Assembly (NCBI RefSeq): GCF_001949145.1 | Contig: NW_019091367.1 | Span: 861,151-925,150, forward strand | Origin: Acanthaster planci | Lineage: Eukaryota > Echinodermata > Asteroidea > Valvatida > Acanthasteridae | DNA: 64,000 nucleotides | Direction: 5' to 3' | In this document: positions 14,701 through 25,800 of the stretch, one piece after another | How positions within the stretch are numbered: the stretch's first letter is position 1 | Layout: each line of letters starts with the position of its first letter | Made by a program: the position numbers and the translations under genes | The notes under the pieces: generated by a model | The model's database searches: none | Told to the model about the DNA's origin: nothing | What the model saw: the letters and a program-made list of their open reading frames with translations, nothing else

Positions 14701-17700
14701 TGATGTTCATCAGTCAAAAGAGGGCGCCGTTTGAGTTAAGAAGTTGCACATCTACGGCCAAAGATGAAATCCGAGTATAGACATGTCTGAGCACATGCTT
14801 CATATCCATTAGTTTTGGCGATATTTCATCAATCATGCCTTGCCTTGTTGTCTTACCTAGTAATTTGAAGAACTCTGCATAGTGGCAATTGTAGAGCGAA
14901 AACAGGAAATTCCTCATGTCAGGCAGACCGTGCAAGACTTCGAGAATCTCTGCTCCCTTCACAACCTGGTAATGAAAATGTTGTTAAATGCATCATAATG
15001 AGATTGTGTATAGGGAACAATAAAGTAATCCTTCAGTAAATCTACACAGGTTACATGTAAACGTGCTTTGGTATAAAGGTAGCCCAACTGGGCTATCAAA
15101 CCAAACCTAAGCGACACTTGTGACCGGCTAATTGGGTGAACAACTGGCTGTTAGTATAAAACCACCAAGGAATATTAGACAAGAAAATGACATTTAACAC
15201 CCAGTGGCTGAGAACAGATACATATTGTTCTCGGTGTAAATGTTACATGAATACACCATTAATTTGTGTGAAAATTTGTCCTTCTTTTGTTCTCCGTACC
15301 AACAGATGTTTCAAATTGAGGCTCAAAATCAATGTTTGAATTTGCAGTTTTGAGAAAGGATGACGTTTAGCAACTTAAGGTAAGTAATTTATGGGAGGAA
15401 CCCACTTTCTTTCTGAGTTCCGTTCTGTCCAGTGATATCATCGAGACGATCACGGTGTAGGAGACAAATTCCGTGTAGTCCATCAGCTCGTAGGAGGTGA
15501 ACGTGGACACCGTGTCTAGGAAGAACTGGGCGGCACTCTTGAAGTCACGGATAGACATCTTGTAGATGCCCTGGTAGACCTTGAGACGATTCCGCCGGTC
15601 CCAGTCCCCGCCCTCGTCAATCATGCTGAGGGAAATTAAATAAGGGAAATAAATTAAATGTGCCTGCTCAAACCGTCTCCGCTTCTTGGCTCATTAAAAT
15701 CTTCAATCTGCAAAGAAAAAAGTAGTTTTTCGGCAGAACAGGTTGAGGTCTCATTTAAACTTGGGGTTTTCTCCAACCTTTTAGACCAAACAGCAAACCC
15801 TGTGAGTGAAATTGGAGCTGCCAGACTTGGCTGGCAAATTTGCACAACTTATTTGAAACGATGACCCATTCAGTAGTGCATTTGTTGACTGTTTAACTCG
15901 GGTGAAAGTGTACAGACAATTCTGTGAATATGATTACTAGAATTCTGGAATAAACAAGTAGGAAAAAACAAAGGAATGGTCAGGGATTATTACTTTGTTC
16001 AACAACTAACAAAATGCATCTGCCATTCCCAGGGAATTTTTTGTTGCACAGATATCACGAGCTTGGATTTGTCTCAGCAGAGAAACACAAATGCTGAACC
16101 ACAAACATGTACGTCTTTTGACAAGCTTCACTTGTGCAGAAGCTACATTTTAGTTTCCCCGATGCCAAAATCTGTGTTTTGTGTTATTTCAGTAAGCCTT
16201 TTGTGAGTTAACGTTGACCCAAATCTGGTGCACTGAGTTCTTTAAATTCATTTGAACATAACTTGAATTCCCCATACTAAAACCACTGTTGCTACACCTC
16301 ATCATTCGGGGCAAGCTTTTGCTTAGTTACATAAGAGACGCCTTGCACCAATACACTGTTTTCACTGGATAACAAGGCCACAAAGGAGCCAGTCCATTCC
16401 AGAGACGGTGGTCACTATGCAAAAACTTGCCCCGAATCATGTGGTATAGCAACAGTGTTTTTAGTCTGGGGAATTCAAATTGTTATGTTTATGTGCAATC
16501 GGATAACTCAGTGTACCAGACTTTATTCAAATCTAACTCGCAAATCTTAAGATGCTGCAACACATGCATGCATCCAAAAGTTGGGGTCCGGAGAATCACT
16601 TCTTGACAAATCTATCAGGCATGTAACTTGGATTTTTGACAAAACCTGGATTTCCACCCTTTACAAGACTTTGTACAGTCTTTGCCAGTTTTCAATGGCA
16701 TGAGCGTGAAGTGGAAAATGAGGAAATCAGCTGATATGAGGGAAAGTTGTATGCCTGATCTATCCAGAGCCACACGCTTACTCCTTGGCCTTGTCAATAT
16801 TCCTTGTGATCAGGTCATTGTCCAGCCAGAACAGACCGACCCGTATCAGGTGGAAGATGATGTCCAAGCGGTGACCAAGGGCTATCGTCTTGTCAAATGC
16901 TTTCCTGAAAACTGCAAGGCAGCCATCCTGGATTTAGACAGAGAAATGGGAACTTTAGCAAGATACAGAAAATTATCTCAACTCTAATCCCTAACCTTTC
17001 AATGCATTTTGGCTAGAATGCCTGCCAGATGCATCAATTTTAACCATTTGCCAAGGTCACTTACCTACAGAGAGCAGCAAGATCCCACAGATCCTCAGAA
17101 GGCCTAATGATCTCAAGAGTATATGGTCGCCAGCCACCACGAGACCCACCACTGGCAAAGTTCAATGGGACAAGCTCCCATTGTCTCAACATGGGCAGTT
17201 TGCTTGGCTACTGTTGACTCACCAGTGCAACAGAGTGCACTAGACTTTACCTAATCTAGTGAGGGGTTAGGATTAGTCATTTCTTCCCACATGGAAGCTT
17301 CCTGAAGCTACCAAAGTCCTCCACTGGATAGGAAATGATGGCCCATTCTTTGTGCATTAAGCCCCAGGTCAGGCAACAGTGGCTGGAAAGTACCTTCCTA
17401 AATCCTACAAACTCCTCCAAAACCTCCAGGTAACATTTTGAAAGATATGGAAGTCCTCAGGTGTATCTTGCAGACTGTGAGGTGGTCCAACTTTTATCAT
17501 ACTAAACATGCACATCACTCACCTTGTCTCCTATGCGACACAAGTGTTCCGCCTTTCTGAGGAGAGCATCTCGGACCTCAGTCTCCCCAAGGTTCTGCTC
17601 TGCATCCTCCAGTATGGCGTCAAGTTTCTTGAGCTCTTCGGCATTGGCTGCTTGCATCTTCTTCAGAAGTGCGACGTCTGTCTTCCAGTTCAGCTCCTTA

Positions 17701-19207
17701 CAGATCTCTTCGTAGTACGGAGCCATATCTGCAGGGAATTCAGTTTGTGTTTTTCAACTGCAGAAGCGCCGGGGATGAGTGTGCACTTCAGATTGATGTC
17801 AGATTTCAAGGGACAAGCAGTGCAAGTCACCACCGGGGTTTACCTTGCCTATTACAATGTGGGGTGGCTTACCTCACAAACTCTGAGTCACCACTTCAGC
17901 AGACTTTGGGCCAATTCTGCCACCTCACACTAAAAATAAAGACCTCCCCAACAGACAAAAGATCTCCCCCCCCAAAAAAAAAAACCCACTAAAACAAAAA
18001 TAAACACACAAAAATAACACAAATTTGATAGTTTTTTTAAAAAAAATTTCCCTTTGGATTGGTATGATGACAAAGAAGACCACACAATGCAGGACTGATC
18101 TATTTTTAGGGAATAGATTCAGTGTATACGTCATTGTTCCATGGGAGTAAAGAGATCATATTTTAGGCCCTGTCAGCATGGTCAGAAACACTTGCATGTG
18201 TTATGGGATTTGGATTTAGTCAAACATTTTTGGGCCATCTCATACTCATCAACACCACAGTCTGTTGGGAATGGCATTCATCATCTGACCACTGCAATTA
18301 ATTACCATCGTTAGAATCTACCCTAACTAATTTTCTTAAATAGGAAATTGTGATCCAAATTTGTCTTTTTCCCCTGCTGAAGGCTTAGCTCCTCTAAGGC
18401 TCTATTTAATTACCAATTTCCCAATTTTTGCAATTTCAAGTGATGCCAGTGCTTATTTAATTAACTGAAACAATCCAGGAATAAGAAAAAAACATTTATG
18501 GAAATATGAATTTCAACCTTTTCAGTCAAGTCCACACTTACATGTCGGCATGTTAGGCTTATTTCTGTGTACAATGAAAAAATCTGTTTGCTCTGCATTA
18601 CATGTACATGTAATGATAAACATGTACACAATGTATGATGTAGGCCTACAAAAATTCCCCAAATCTCAAATTATCCCTAGCTTTAAATCAATATTTCTTT
18701 GCGATGCAATGCAAACTTAGGCCTAGGCCGCTATATCAAAATATTTATTGACATCCCCTCTCAGTCAAAGATCATTTCAAAAAGAAACACAAAATGGTAA
18801 AACATTTATGACTATGAAGTATGATCAGCCTCCCTATCCGTAGTCGGTACTAGTACTAGTAGTAGGCAGATACAAAAAAAAGAGAAAAAGAAGAAGAAAA
18901 AAATTCCAATGAAATCTGACAAAAATGTTGGACATTGACTTTCTCAACTTGTGCTTCAATTTCTCCCTTCAAAATCTTTTCACGAAATAGATCAAGCATG
19001 TCAATGGGATGACTCGGCAAACTTGAACTGACAGTGGCTGAGGCAAAGCCGCCACTACTTACTATTTTGTTTGATTCCTTCCATGAGTGATTCTTTAGTT
19101 TTCGAATCATCTTTGTGACTGTCTAGGGTTAGCAGAAACTTCAGCTGGGCAAGACCAAGATCTGGGTTTTTCTCCAAGCCCTGTTCTTCCAAGTTGTCGG
19201 ACGGCAT
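5729..19207 (-). CDS. PSMD6: 26S proteasome non-ATPase regulatory subunit 6 (Rpn7)
   Basis: Lid subunit of the 19S regulatory particle; it scaffolds the lid through a PCI domain and acts in the cytosol and nucleus. Eight coding exons on the minus strand were placed from GT-AG sites and reading phase: 19207-19063, 17728-17523, 16927-16782, 15625-15406, 14965-14857, 13321-13153, 6379-6274 and 5797-5729. They sum to 1170 nt, 389 aa plus stop, the same length as human PSMD6 as I recall it. Diagnostic stretches are [20 protein letters not shown] (residues 5-24), [53 protein letters not shown] and the C-terminal QKLSRVINI. The PCI domain is carried mainly by exons 4-7. The start is the second ATG of the upstream open frame (19207); it matches the family N-terminus, while the ATG 63 bases upstream adds non-conserved sequence. 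Intron 6 (6380-13152) is 6.8 kb and contains the first assembly gap, but no coding bases are missing. Confidence 0.97.
10566..10815 (+). repeat. solo copy of the PSMD6-intron-5 inverted-repeat arm
   Basis: 'AGCTGAAGTGCGCCCTCACC ... AAGACCATACATTCCA ... GTGTGCTCTATGTCAAACAC ... GAGCCCTCTTTAGTTC' matches in order the right arm at 14345-14580. Only one arm is present here, in PSMD6 intron 6. Confidence 0.6.
11608..11825 (+). mobile_element. SINE body copy in PSMD6 intron 6
   Basis: 'CATGTGGATTATGTTTTCAG ... GAGTTTTCCTCCCAACTCTA ... GACAGGCTTGCAGGCTGCAG ... TGGGCGCCTTTCGAGGAAAT' aligns block by block with the SINE at 54276-54580, including the tail (AATAAATAAAAAGAATAA). The tRNA-like head is missing or unrecognisable. 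Confidence 0.65.
12142..13123. other. assembly gap (982 N) in PSMD6 intron 6
   Basis: A run of N bases. Flanking PSMD6 exons join in phase without needing sequence from the gap. The true gap length is unknown. Confidence 0.99.
13434..13500 (+). repeat. tRNA-Gly-like fragment
   Basis: TGGTGCAGTGGTAGCATGCC is close to the D-arm/A-box of tRNA-Gly, but the B-box and acceptor stem are not preserved. Probably a SINE remnant in PSMD6 intron 5. Confidence 0.3.
13665..14580. mobile_element. inverted-repeat DNA element with nested SINE, PSMD6 intron 5
   Basis: Left arm about 13665-13935 and right arm about 14345-14580 are reverse complements: 'GGAACAAAAGAGGGC' against 'GCCCTCTTTTGTTCC', 'TTGACGCAGAGCACGCTG' against 'CAGCGTGCTCCGCGTCAA', and 'GAGGATGCACTTCGGCTCA' against 'TGAGCTGAAGTGCACCC'. 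The loop holds a tRNA-derived SINE. No transposase frame was seen. Confidence 0.7.
14128..14275 (+). mobile_element. tRNA-derived SINE nested in the inverted-repeat element
   Basis: A degenerate tRNA-like head (GTAGCTCTCTAAAATACGGT, GGGCTTTGAATCATGC) is followed by 'CTACGTCCTTGGGCAAGTCA' and a 'CTCCTCCCAGACACCTG' block. That is the body layout common in marine invertebrate SINEs (CCTTGGGCAAG ... CACCCAGGTG). Confidence 0.6.
16204..16548. mobile_element. fold-back MITE, copy 2, in PSMD6 intron 3
   Basis: Better preserved than copy 1. Left arm 'CTGGTGCACTGAGTTC ... GAATTCCCCATACTAAAA ... TTCGGGGCAAGC' is the reverse complement of the right arm '...CTTGCCCCGAATCATG ... TTTTTAGTCTGGGGAATTC ... 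CTCAGTGTACCAG'. Arms are about 110-140 bases, the loop about 110. No coding capacity. Lies between PSMD6 exons 4 and 3. Confidence 0.75.
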
Positions 19208-19420
19208 TTTGGCCTTCGCTCTGAGTAAACTGTAATGCCCGATGTCGATTTTTACACAGTCAGGCACCATGCAGTCGGTTGCCTGAACAACCTCGGTTAA
19301 ATATACGCTGTGCGGATACTGGGGTCTAGACTAAAAACGTGCATAAAAACGTACGACGGCTGTTTGGCAGTCACTGAACTTTAGACAACTCGGGATGGAC
19401 ATTCAAGATTCTGAGTCTGA
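19208..19420 (-). promoter_or_regulatory. PSMD6 5' flank, probable promoter/5'UTR
   Basis: The 200 bases upstream of the PSMD6 start are relatively CpG-rich compared with the flanking introns, and no other gene intervenes. The open frame continues 63 bases upstream of the chosen ATG without conserved residues, consistent with 5'UTR. I see no clear TATA box. Transcription start is not determinable from sequence alone. Confidence 0.4.
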
Positions 19421-19847
19421 ATCATAGTCGGCAAAGCCCTCCCTCCATCAGGAACCATCACACCAACTTCAGGGTTAGTTTGGGCTGCGTAGCTATGTGT
19501 CCTCGCATGGTCTTCGGTAGCGTATTACAAGCACTTAAGTTCAGCTCTAGAGATAGACATTGCGTTGCCCCCACTTATGTAGAAAGTGTGCAGCGAAGAT
19601 GGACCCCTAAACTCATGCGTGAATGAATTTTCCTTTTTCTCTGTCCTTCCTTCATGTGTGAGCACTGTCTTGTTGGCCTGGGTGCAGAAACAAAACGTGC
19701 CGTTCGAGGTGATGTTCGATACCTGTGTTGCGGTTTGTGTGCAAGGTAAAATAACTAACCACTCAACGAAATCACTCATTTACGTGGTTGCAGCCCACCC
19801 CGGTACCCAGCCATAGCGTACGTAACAAGACTTACTACACAGATGTC

Positions 19848-20530
19848 ACCGAATGAGGAGACAATGGAGTACACTACAGAGGCGCTGAGGTACCGCATTA
19901 TCAGGTGATTTTATCAACCCAAAGTTAAGAGTCACAACATTGTACGACTCCATAGAATACGGCTCATTTTCGCGGTTTTGTCTCACACGCGCTGTAATGA
20001 GTCGCACCATGGAGGTAGGAAAAGACCTCCATGGTCGCACTATGTTATGTCACTGAACACGGAGACAATCGAGGACTCCACGACGCTACAGAGGAAACGC
20101 GTTATGAGGTGTCTTAATCAGCATCTCATATCAGGCATTTACTGTAAGACCACGCCATAGAATATCCCTCACATCAGTGGTTGCTCGCCATTCACAGCGT
20201 ACTGCACGACTGTCATTGAATACGGAGACAATCGAGGACTCCACGACGCCACAGAGGGAACGCGTTATGAGGTGTTTTCATCAACCCGAAGTTACAACTC
20301 ATAACTTTGTACGACAGCTCCATAGAAAACGGGTCATTTTCGTCGTTGTATCCGACGCACGTTCGTAATGGGAATGTTATTCAATGGGGAGACAACCGAC
20401 GACACACCGCCACCTCGGTGGAAACGCGTTTTGGCGGCTTTTTTCGGCGTCCCCACCTGAGCCTCAAAGTTGTGCAACCCATTCCATCGAAAGGCTCATT
20501 TACGTGTTTGAAGCTCGCAAAAGTTACCAG
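19848..20530. repeat. diverged tandem array, 163-204 bp unit
   Basis: The word GGAGACAAT or a close variant recurs at 19857, 20061, 20224 and 20388 (steps 204, 163, 164). It is followed each time by 'GAGGACTCCACGACG(C)', 'CAGAGG(A/G)AACGCGTTATGAGG', 'TCAACCC(A/G)AAGTTA' and 'GACTCCATAGAA(A/T)ACGG' variants. Further decayed units may extend from about 19740 to 20640. The array lies 0.6 kb upstream of PSMD6 and has no coding potential. Confidence 0.75.
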
Positions 20531-21178
20531 AAAATGTGCTACACAAAAATCCTCGATTGTGGAAACATTACGGACATTACACCGCCGGGCGAGAAACGCA
20601 CTTTGAAGACCTTTTGTATCGCCTTCACGTGCACACGAGAGACGGCAGCGTTTGACTGCACAGAATCAAGCGTTTAATTCATGCATCAGACGAATGTAGA
20701 AACTCACCGCAGCTTAACTTCATCAGGGGTGGTGGGCTGGGAGGGGGTTAAATGACCCCTTCACCCAGAACCGATCGTCACCGATATTATTTAATGCCCA
20801 ACCGGAAAAAATATTTTTACACACACAAACAAAATAAACTTGAAGGTCGCAAGAATGATTTGCGAAAACAGTGCACAAAACCGAGTTTTTAGTCCCCTGA
20901 AAAGTGTGCGTGCATGCACATCCCTTTGCAATAAAATGGCTGTGACCCAGAATTTTTCCATAAGCACAAAGAGAAAATCGCCAATGAACTGAACTATTCA
21001 ATTTACCGAAAACTTGCCAATTTTTTGGCCAGTTTCAAGACATATTTCTTCTGACATTCAAGCTTACTTTTTACTGTGCTACATGTAATATATATGACTG
21101 AACAATTTGGGGGAAATATTACAAGTATATCCAAAATCAGAATTAAAAAAAACGAATGTCAGGTGACAAAAAAGTTCA

Positions 21179-21237
21179 TTAACCCTAACAGTCCTCAATC
21201 CTTCACCTGTTGGAGGATTAAGGACTGTTAGGGTTAA
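21179..21237. mobile_element. minimal piggyBac-like MITE (51 bp between TTAA sites)
   Basis: TTAA, then CCCTAACAGTCCTCAATCC, a 13-base centre, then the inverted copy ending in GGGTTAA. The 19-base inverted repeats differ at one position. A TTAA duplication plus CCCT... termini is the signature of piggyBac-superfamily elements. The element is too short to be autonomous. Confidence 0.75.
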
Positions 21238-21909
21238 GGGTGTTCCAAGTTGGGAGACTCGATCGTAGTGGTTAGCTTCGATTCGTTGTGTTCCCTCATT
21301 TGTTGGCGTCTATGGAAACCAAGGACACTTTCTGAAAGAGGTAGTAGGATTCAGTATGTCACGTCTGGTTAGAATCTAATCAGATTTGGTCGGAAGGCCA
21401 ACCCCGGCGCTAAGAAATGTATTTGGATGGGATTTCGAAAAGTGGTCTGCTTACTAGAGGCCTTCCCTATTTTTCCTTTAAAATCGGTTCTTGGGGGTAC
21501 ACTGAAACCCACATTGCTCATTTCTTTTTTTCATCGGGGGAGAATCCGAGGGTTTTCTGTAATTTTTGTATAAAAAGAAAAGGACGTTGAAAATGTCAAA
21601 GTATTAATAAATATCTTGGACTCAATTCTAGCTCTTGTTAATTTCCTCCATACATGTAACTGGCCTAGATTGTGTGGTCGCTCCTACTTGTGCGCAGTCA
21701 AAAATGATCAACGATTTCAGTATCAAAGCTTAACTTAAAAAGAGCACTGACCCTGGGTCAAGGTATGAATGAGTGGGCTGGAGTGTACATGTATTTGAAC
21801 ATTCTTCAATAAACATTTCTTGCTGCATGCAAGTTAAAGAGAAACCCCCCCAAAAAAAGAAAACAGAAACAAAAACTAATAATTCAACAACAAAAAGACA
21901 CGTCCACAT

Positions 21910-21920
21910 TTTATTTTATT
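21910..21920 (-). promoter_or_regulatory. candidate MRPS25 polyadenylation signal
   Basis: Two overlapping AATAAA hexamers on the minus strand (read as AATAAAATAAA), about 1 kb past the MRPS25 stop. If used, the 3'UTR would include the 306-bp piggyBac-like MITE at 22224-22529. Speculative. Confidence 0.25.
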
Positions 21921-22219
21921 GTACAAGACATAAACATGGTCATAAAATATGACATGGAAATTTACTAACCAATGAAAATGGAAATTTCACGAAAGTGCTT
22001 GGGAAATGCCACTTAGCAGATTTTTCATGCTGAGCAAAATTCAAAAGATGTAAGAAGACTTGGTATCACCAAATGAAAAACAAATCACAGAAGAAATCAA
22101 AGGTCATCGGCCAGTTGTGTTCTAAAACATAAGCGAGCATAGGGGGGTGAAAGTCAGTCTCGTTTCTAGGATAAAAAATGCTGTCTGACACATTTTTCAG
22201 AGGGGTGGGGGGAGCATGT

Positions 22220-22533
22220 TTAACCCTAACAGTCCCGAATGCTACAAAGTACTGCTTAGTAGTAAAATGTAGTACTCAGCCTTGTCGCTTGTAAGAGGAC
22301 ATGACATTATTATTCTCTGAAGCCATAAAATACAATCAAGAAGACAATGTACCATACAATGCTGTGGCACTATGAATGCATGGTTTCATTGTTCTCTGTA
22401 CGAGTAACAATGGAATAAACCTAACCAGAAATAGTAATTTGTAGCGCTAGGTCCTTCAGGCTCATAGTGTTACTTAGTATTTTGTAGTACTAAGTACTCT
22501 AAGCCAAACAACGCCCGGTACTGTTAGGGTTAA
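22220..22533. mobile_element. piggyBac-like MITE (306 bp)
   Basis: TTAA at 22220-22223 and 22530-22533 bracket CCCTAACAGTCCCGAATGC on the left and GCCCGGTACTGTTAGGG on the right, the same termini as the 51-bp element at 21183. Inner parts pair again (ACAAAGTACTGCTTAGTAG with TTGTAGTACTAAGTACT). No coding region. Confidence 0.78.
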
Positions 22534-22895
22534 TACAAACTGTGTAGTGCACAGAAAGACTGGTACTTGTACGTGTAGGTTCAATTCTAATTTCATGCTG
22601 CAGGTGTTTCTCACAGGTGGAAGGCGATAAGTCTTTTTTTTTTTGATGCAGGAGGGAAGAAACAATGAAGTAAGTCAACTTTGAATGCAGTAATTATCTC
22701 CAACTTTGAAGCTCCAGCCAGTCAAAGTCCTCCCCTCTATAGCACCTGTTGGCCGTCAGACCTCTGCCCACTTGTCACACACATGTACACGGGACAGACG
22801 CAAGGCTGGCAGACCCTGCACTTTCTGTTCCAATACTACTCCATTCCTGAAAGCGTCTGCCATCAGGCATCTTATCGGGTCTTGGCATCTTCCTG

Positions 22896-25800
22896 CTACG
22901 AATCGGGCCGCACGCCCCTGGGCGGCTTGAGACTGTCCGCTTTCATGTCACGGTACTTGCCCCGCAGCTCCTGGGGGAGAGGAACCAATCCTGGGCAGGG
23001 CACCTGGCCGGGAATCTGGCATATGCACCTCCTGCGGTGGCCGAATCCAAAGTGAGCGGGGTTGGACTCTCGCTCCTGTGCCCTGCGTTCTCTCTCCAAG
23101 ACCTCCCTGATGAAGACACAAAAAAGGGAAGGGGGAACAATACAGAGGTATATTTTCAATCTGTCAACCCTGGTTCCCTGCTGGTTTTCTTTACACAATC
23201 TGCCAAAAAAGAACATGGTTTCAACAACAACAAAGTGTGTAGCCTGCATAATCCCACAAACTGAGGCAGATAGATCAAGCTGTCTCATATTTTCTACTCC
23301 GCTTGACCAAACTCAACCCAAGATAACATAATCCACTGTTGCGGTGATGCCCATCACAAAAACCTCACAAATGTATCAATTAAAGGTACAAAACCTGCTA
23401 CAAACTGCTTGCTGGTAATACATTAGAGGGCCTGAGGTTTCTATCCAAGCAGATCTTTGTAGAGGTAAACCACCCAACCCAACCCAACCCCAACTCCAAC
23501 CCAACCCCAACTCCAACCCAAACCCAACCCAACCCAACCCAAACCCAACCCAACCCAACAGTACAAAAGACAAATGTACAAAAAGAATTCCTCACATGCC
23601 TATCTCATCAACGCAAGCTACAAGCTAGCATACACGGGTACATGAACCATGACAACTGCTATTGCCACTGCTCATGCTCTATCCATTTTTATTACACTAG
23701 CCCACTCGCATAGAGGACTGAACCAGTTTGTGTTCTTGAGCCAGGTTTTATGCCTCGATCAGTATGTGCTCTGATGGACAGTGTTGTCACAGTTAGGCAA
23801 AGAATACTCCTTTGACTTGTGTTGAACTCCACCACAACAAGGCCAAGATCCCAAGTTCTGTGACAGTACTGCCAAACCAGAATTGTGAAATGTACTGGTA
23901 TGGAGCAAATCTCTTTTTTCTCCCATGTCCTCAGTATTTTGACTTACTCTGATTTACCCAACACTTTATTCAGGTGGTCCAAGATCTCCAAGTTGCTCTT
24001 GCTATCTGTGTCAATTAGGACCTCATCTCCATCATCTGAAAATGAATGTAAAATCTGTTAAATTTTTCTCTGACATATGTAAGAGATTGACCATGAAAAA
24101 TGCCATTTCCATGCTTTCAAATGCAATTGCCAAAACACCACATATAGTTTGAAACAATCCTTATAAGAGTTAGCAACAAACACAAAACTCAGATCTGGTA
24201 TTACAACACTATGATCTACTGATGACAATATATCGGCACCTTTGAATGATCAACAGATGTCAGGTGACATGCACCAAAAGCTCCAAAACTGTTATTACTC
24301 AGCGTTCTTGCTCATAGTGAGATTCTGTCCAATTTTGTCCTCCCTTAAATTTTCAATTTCAGTCATCTTGGGAAACTCCTACTCAACAATACTACAAATT
24401 ACTGGCCATTACCTGCACATTTAAGTGTGTTCTTGACTAACTTCTGGTTCAAAGCATAAGATCAGGTGTTGACATCAATTAACCTCGTTATTGTAGCAAG
24501 CAGCGTGTCGTGTACCCATAAAATCTCATAAGATCTTGTGACAAGACTTATAGTCCTCTACCTTTGTCAAATCAAATGTGGTCATGGTCATTCTTACCCA
24601 AGAAACATCGGATAAAAGGTGAAGGTGTAATATTCTGGAAGGTCTGCATCTGAACGAATGGATTCTTGTACTGCAGCTGCGGCAAATTATAGAAGACAAA
24701 GTCTCTGTGTGCAAAGAAACATGACAGAGGTAGGCCTAAGCTTTTAGATTTCACAATTATGTGTTCAAAGAATAATGACTTTTGCTGGCCTTTTACTGAA
24801 ATTTTACTGAACACTGGGTAAACCTTACTTTTACACGATGCATGTTTTCCAGAAATCTTGTTGCACTTTATTTAATGCTGGCATGAGGTTATGAAACTAC
24901 ATTAAAATTACAAATTCACCGTTCATAACTGAGTGGTCAAGCGGTTGCGGCACATACATGTAGCTAAAGATTCGGAGATCCGGGTTCGAGACCTAGCATA
25001 GGCCTTTTTGAAGTTTTTTTCTATCCTTCCAAAAAGGACAAAATTGCAAAATATAAAGAAACACTGTGCATCTTCAGTTGCCATACTGACACACACAAAA
25101 AAAGCATATCATTTATCAGGACCGTGAACTGGTCAAATATCCACCACTTTATGCTTGGTTTCGTCGAATATCTCATCTGTTATGAAATTACAGAACTCAA
25201 CAGCTCTTCAACTGCTGAAATGTGAGAAATACAGATTGACATTCTGCAAAGCTTTGGGTGAGCAATAAACATGCTATGAGAAGTAAGACCATTTCAAAAT
25301 TAATATTAAGATTCCCATCACCCTCGACCCCAAGTTTTAATTTTTTATTTTCTAAGTGCATTGTTTTCTCAACCAAAACTTTAGTTTCCTAACAAATTTC
25401 TCACCATACATGCTATATCAAGAGGCAGTCATGTTGACTTGACTTCACACAGCAAAGCAACCTAAGCGAAATGTTTTGTGTGGTAGAACTTAAAGCTAGC
25501 TTTAACATTCAAATCTTCAAATCTTACTTAAAGCTAGCTTACTGATATGTGATGCATGCTCAGAGTGTGCCGTAGCTGTTGAGGCTTGCCACTTACATGT
25601 ACATGTAAGTATTCATCATGATAATTACACAAGACGTTCAGTCAGGAACCATGCAGTGACTGCAGTTGGGAACCATGATGGGTTGATGTGGTATTTTATA
25701 CAACCCAGCTCTAGGCAACACAATGATATGGTCCTCAGTGCACTTTCTTTGGATGAGAAGTCAATTTCATATACATATTGTGTAAAACACAAATTCCTAC

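Noticed and set aside
23467-23560. Interstitial telomeric repeat
   Set aside because: Units are CCCAA/CCCCAA/CTCCAA, not CCCTAA; treated as a simple repeat.
23376-23595. Gly/Leu/Val/Trp-repeat open frames in MRPS25 intron 3
   Set aside because: They are translations of the (CCCAA)n tract.
24930-25010. Functional tRNA gene
   Set aside because: A- and B-box words are present, but the acceptor stem and anticodon stem do not close, so it is called a tRNA-derived repeat.
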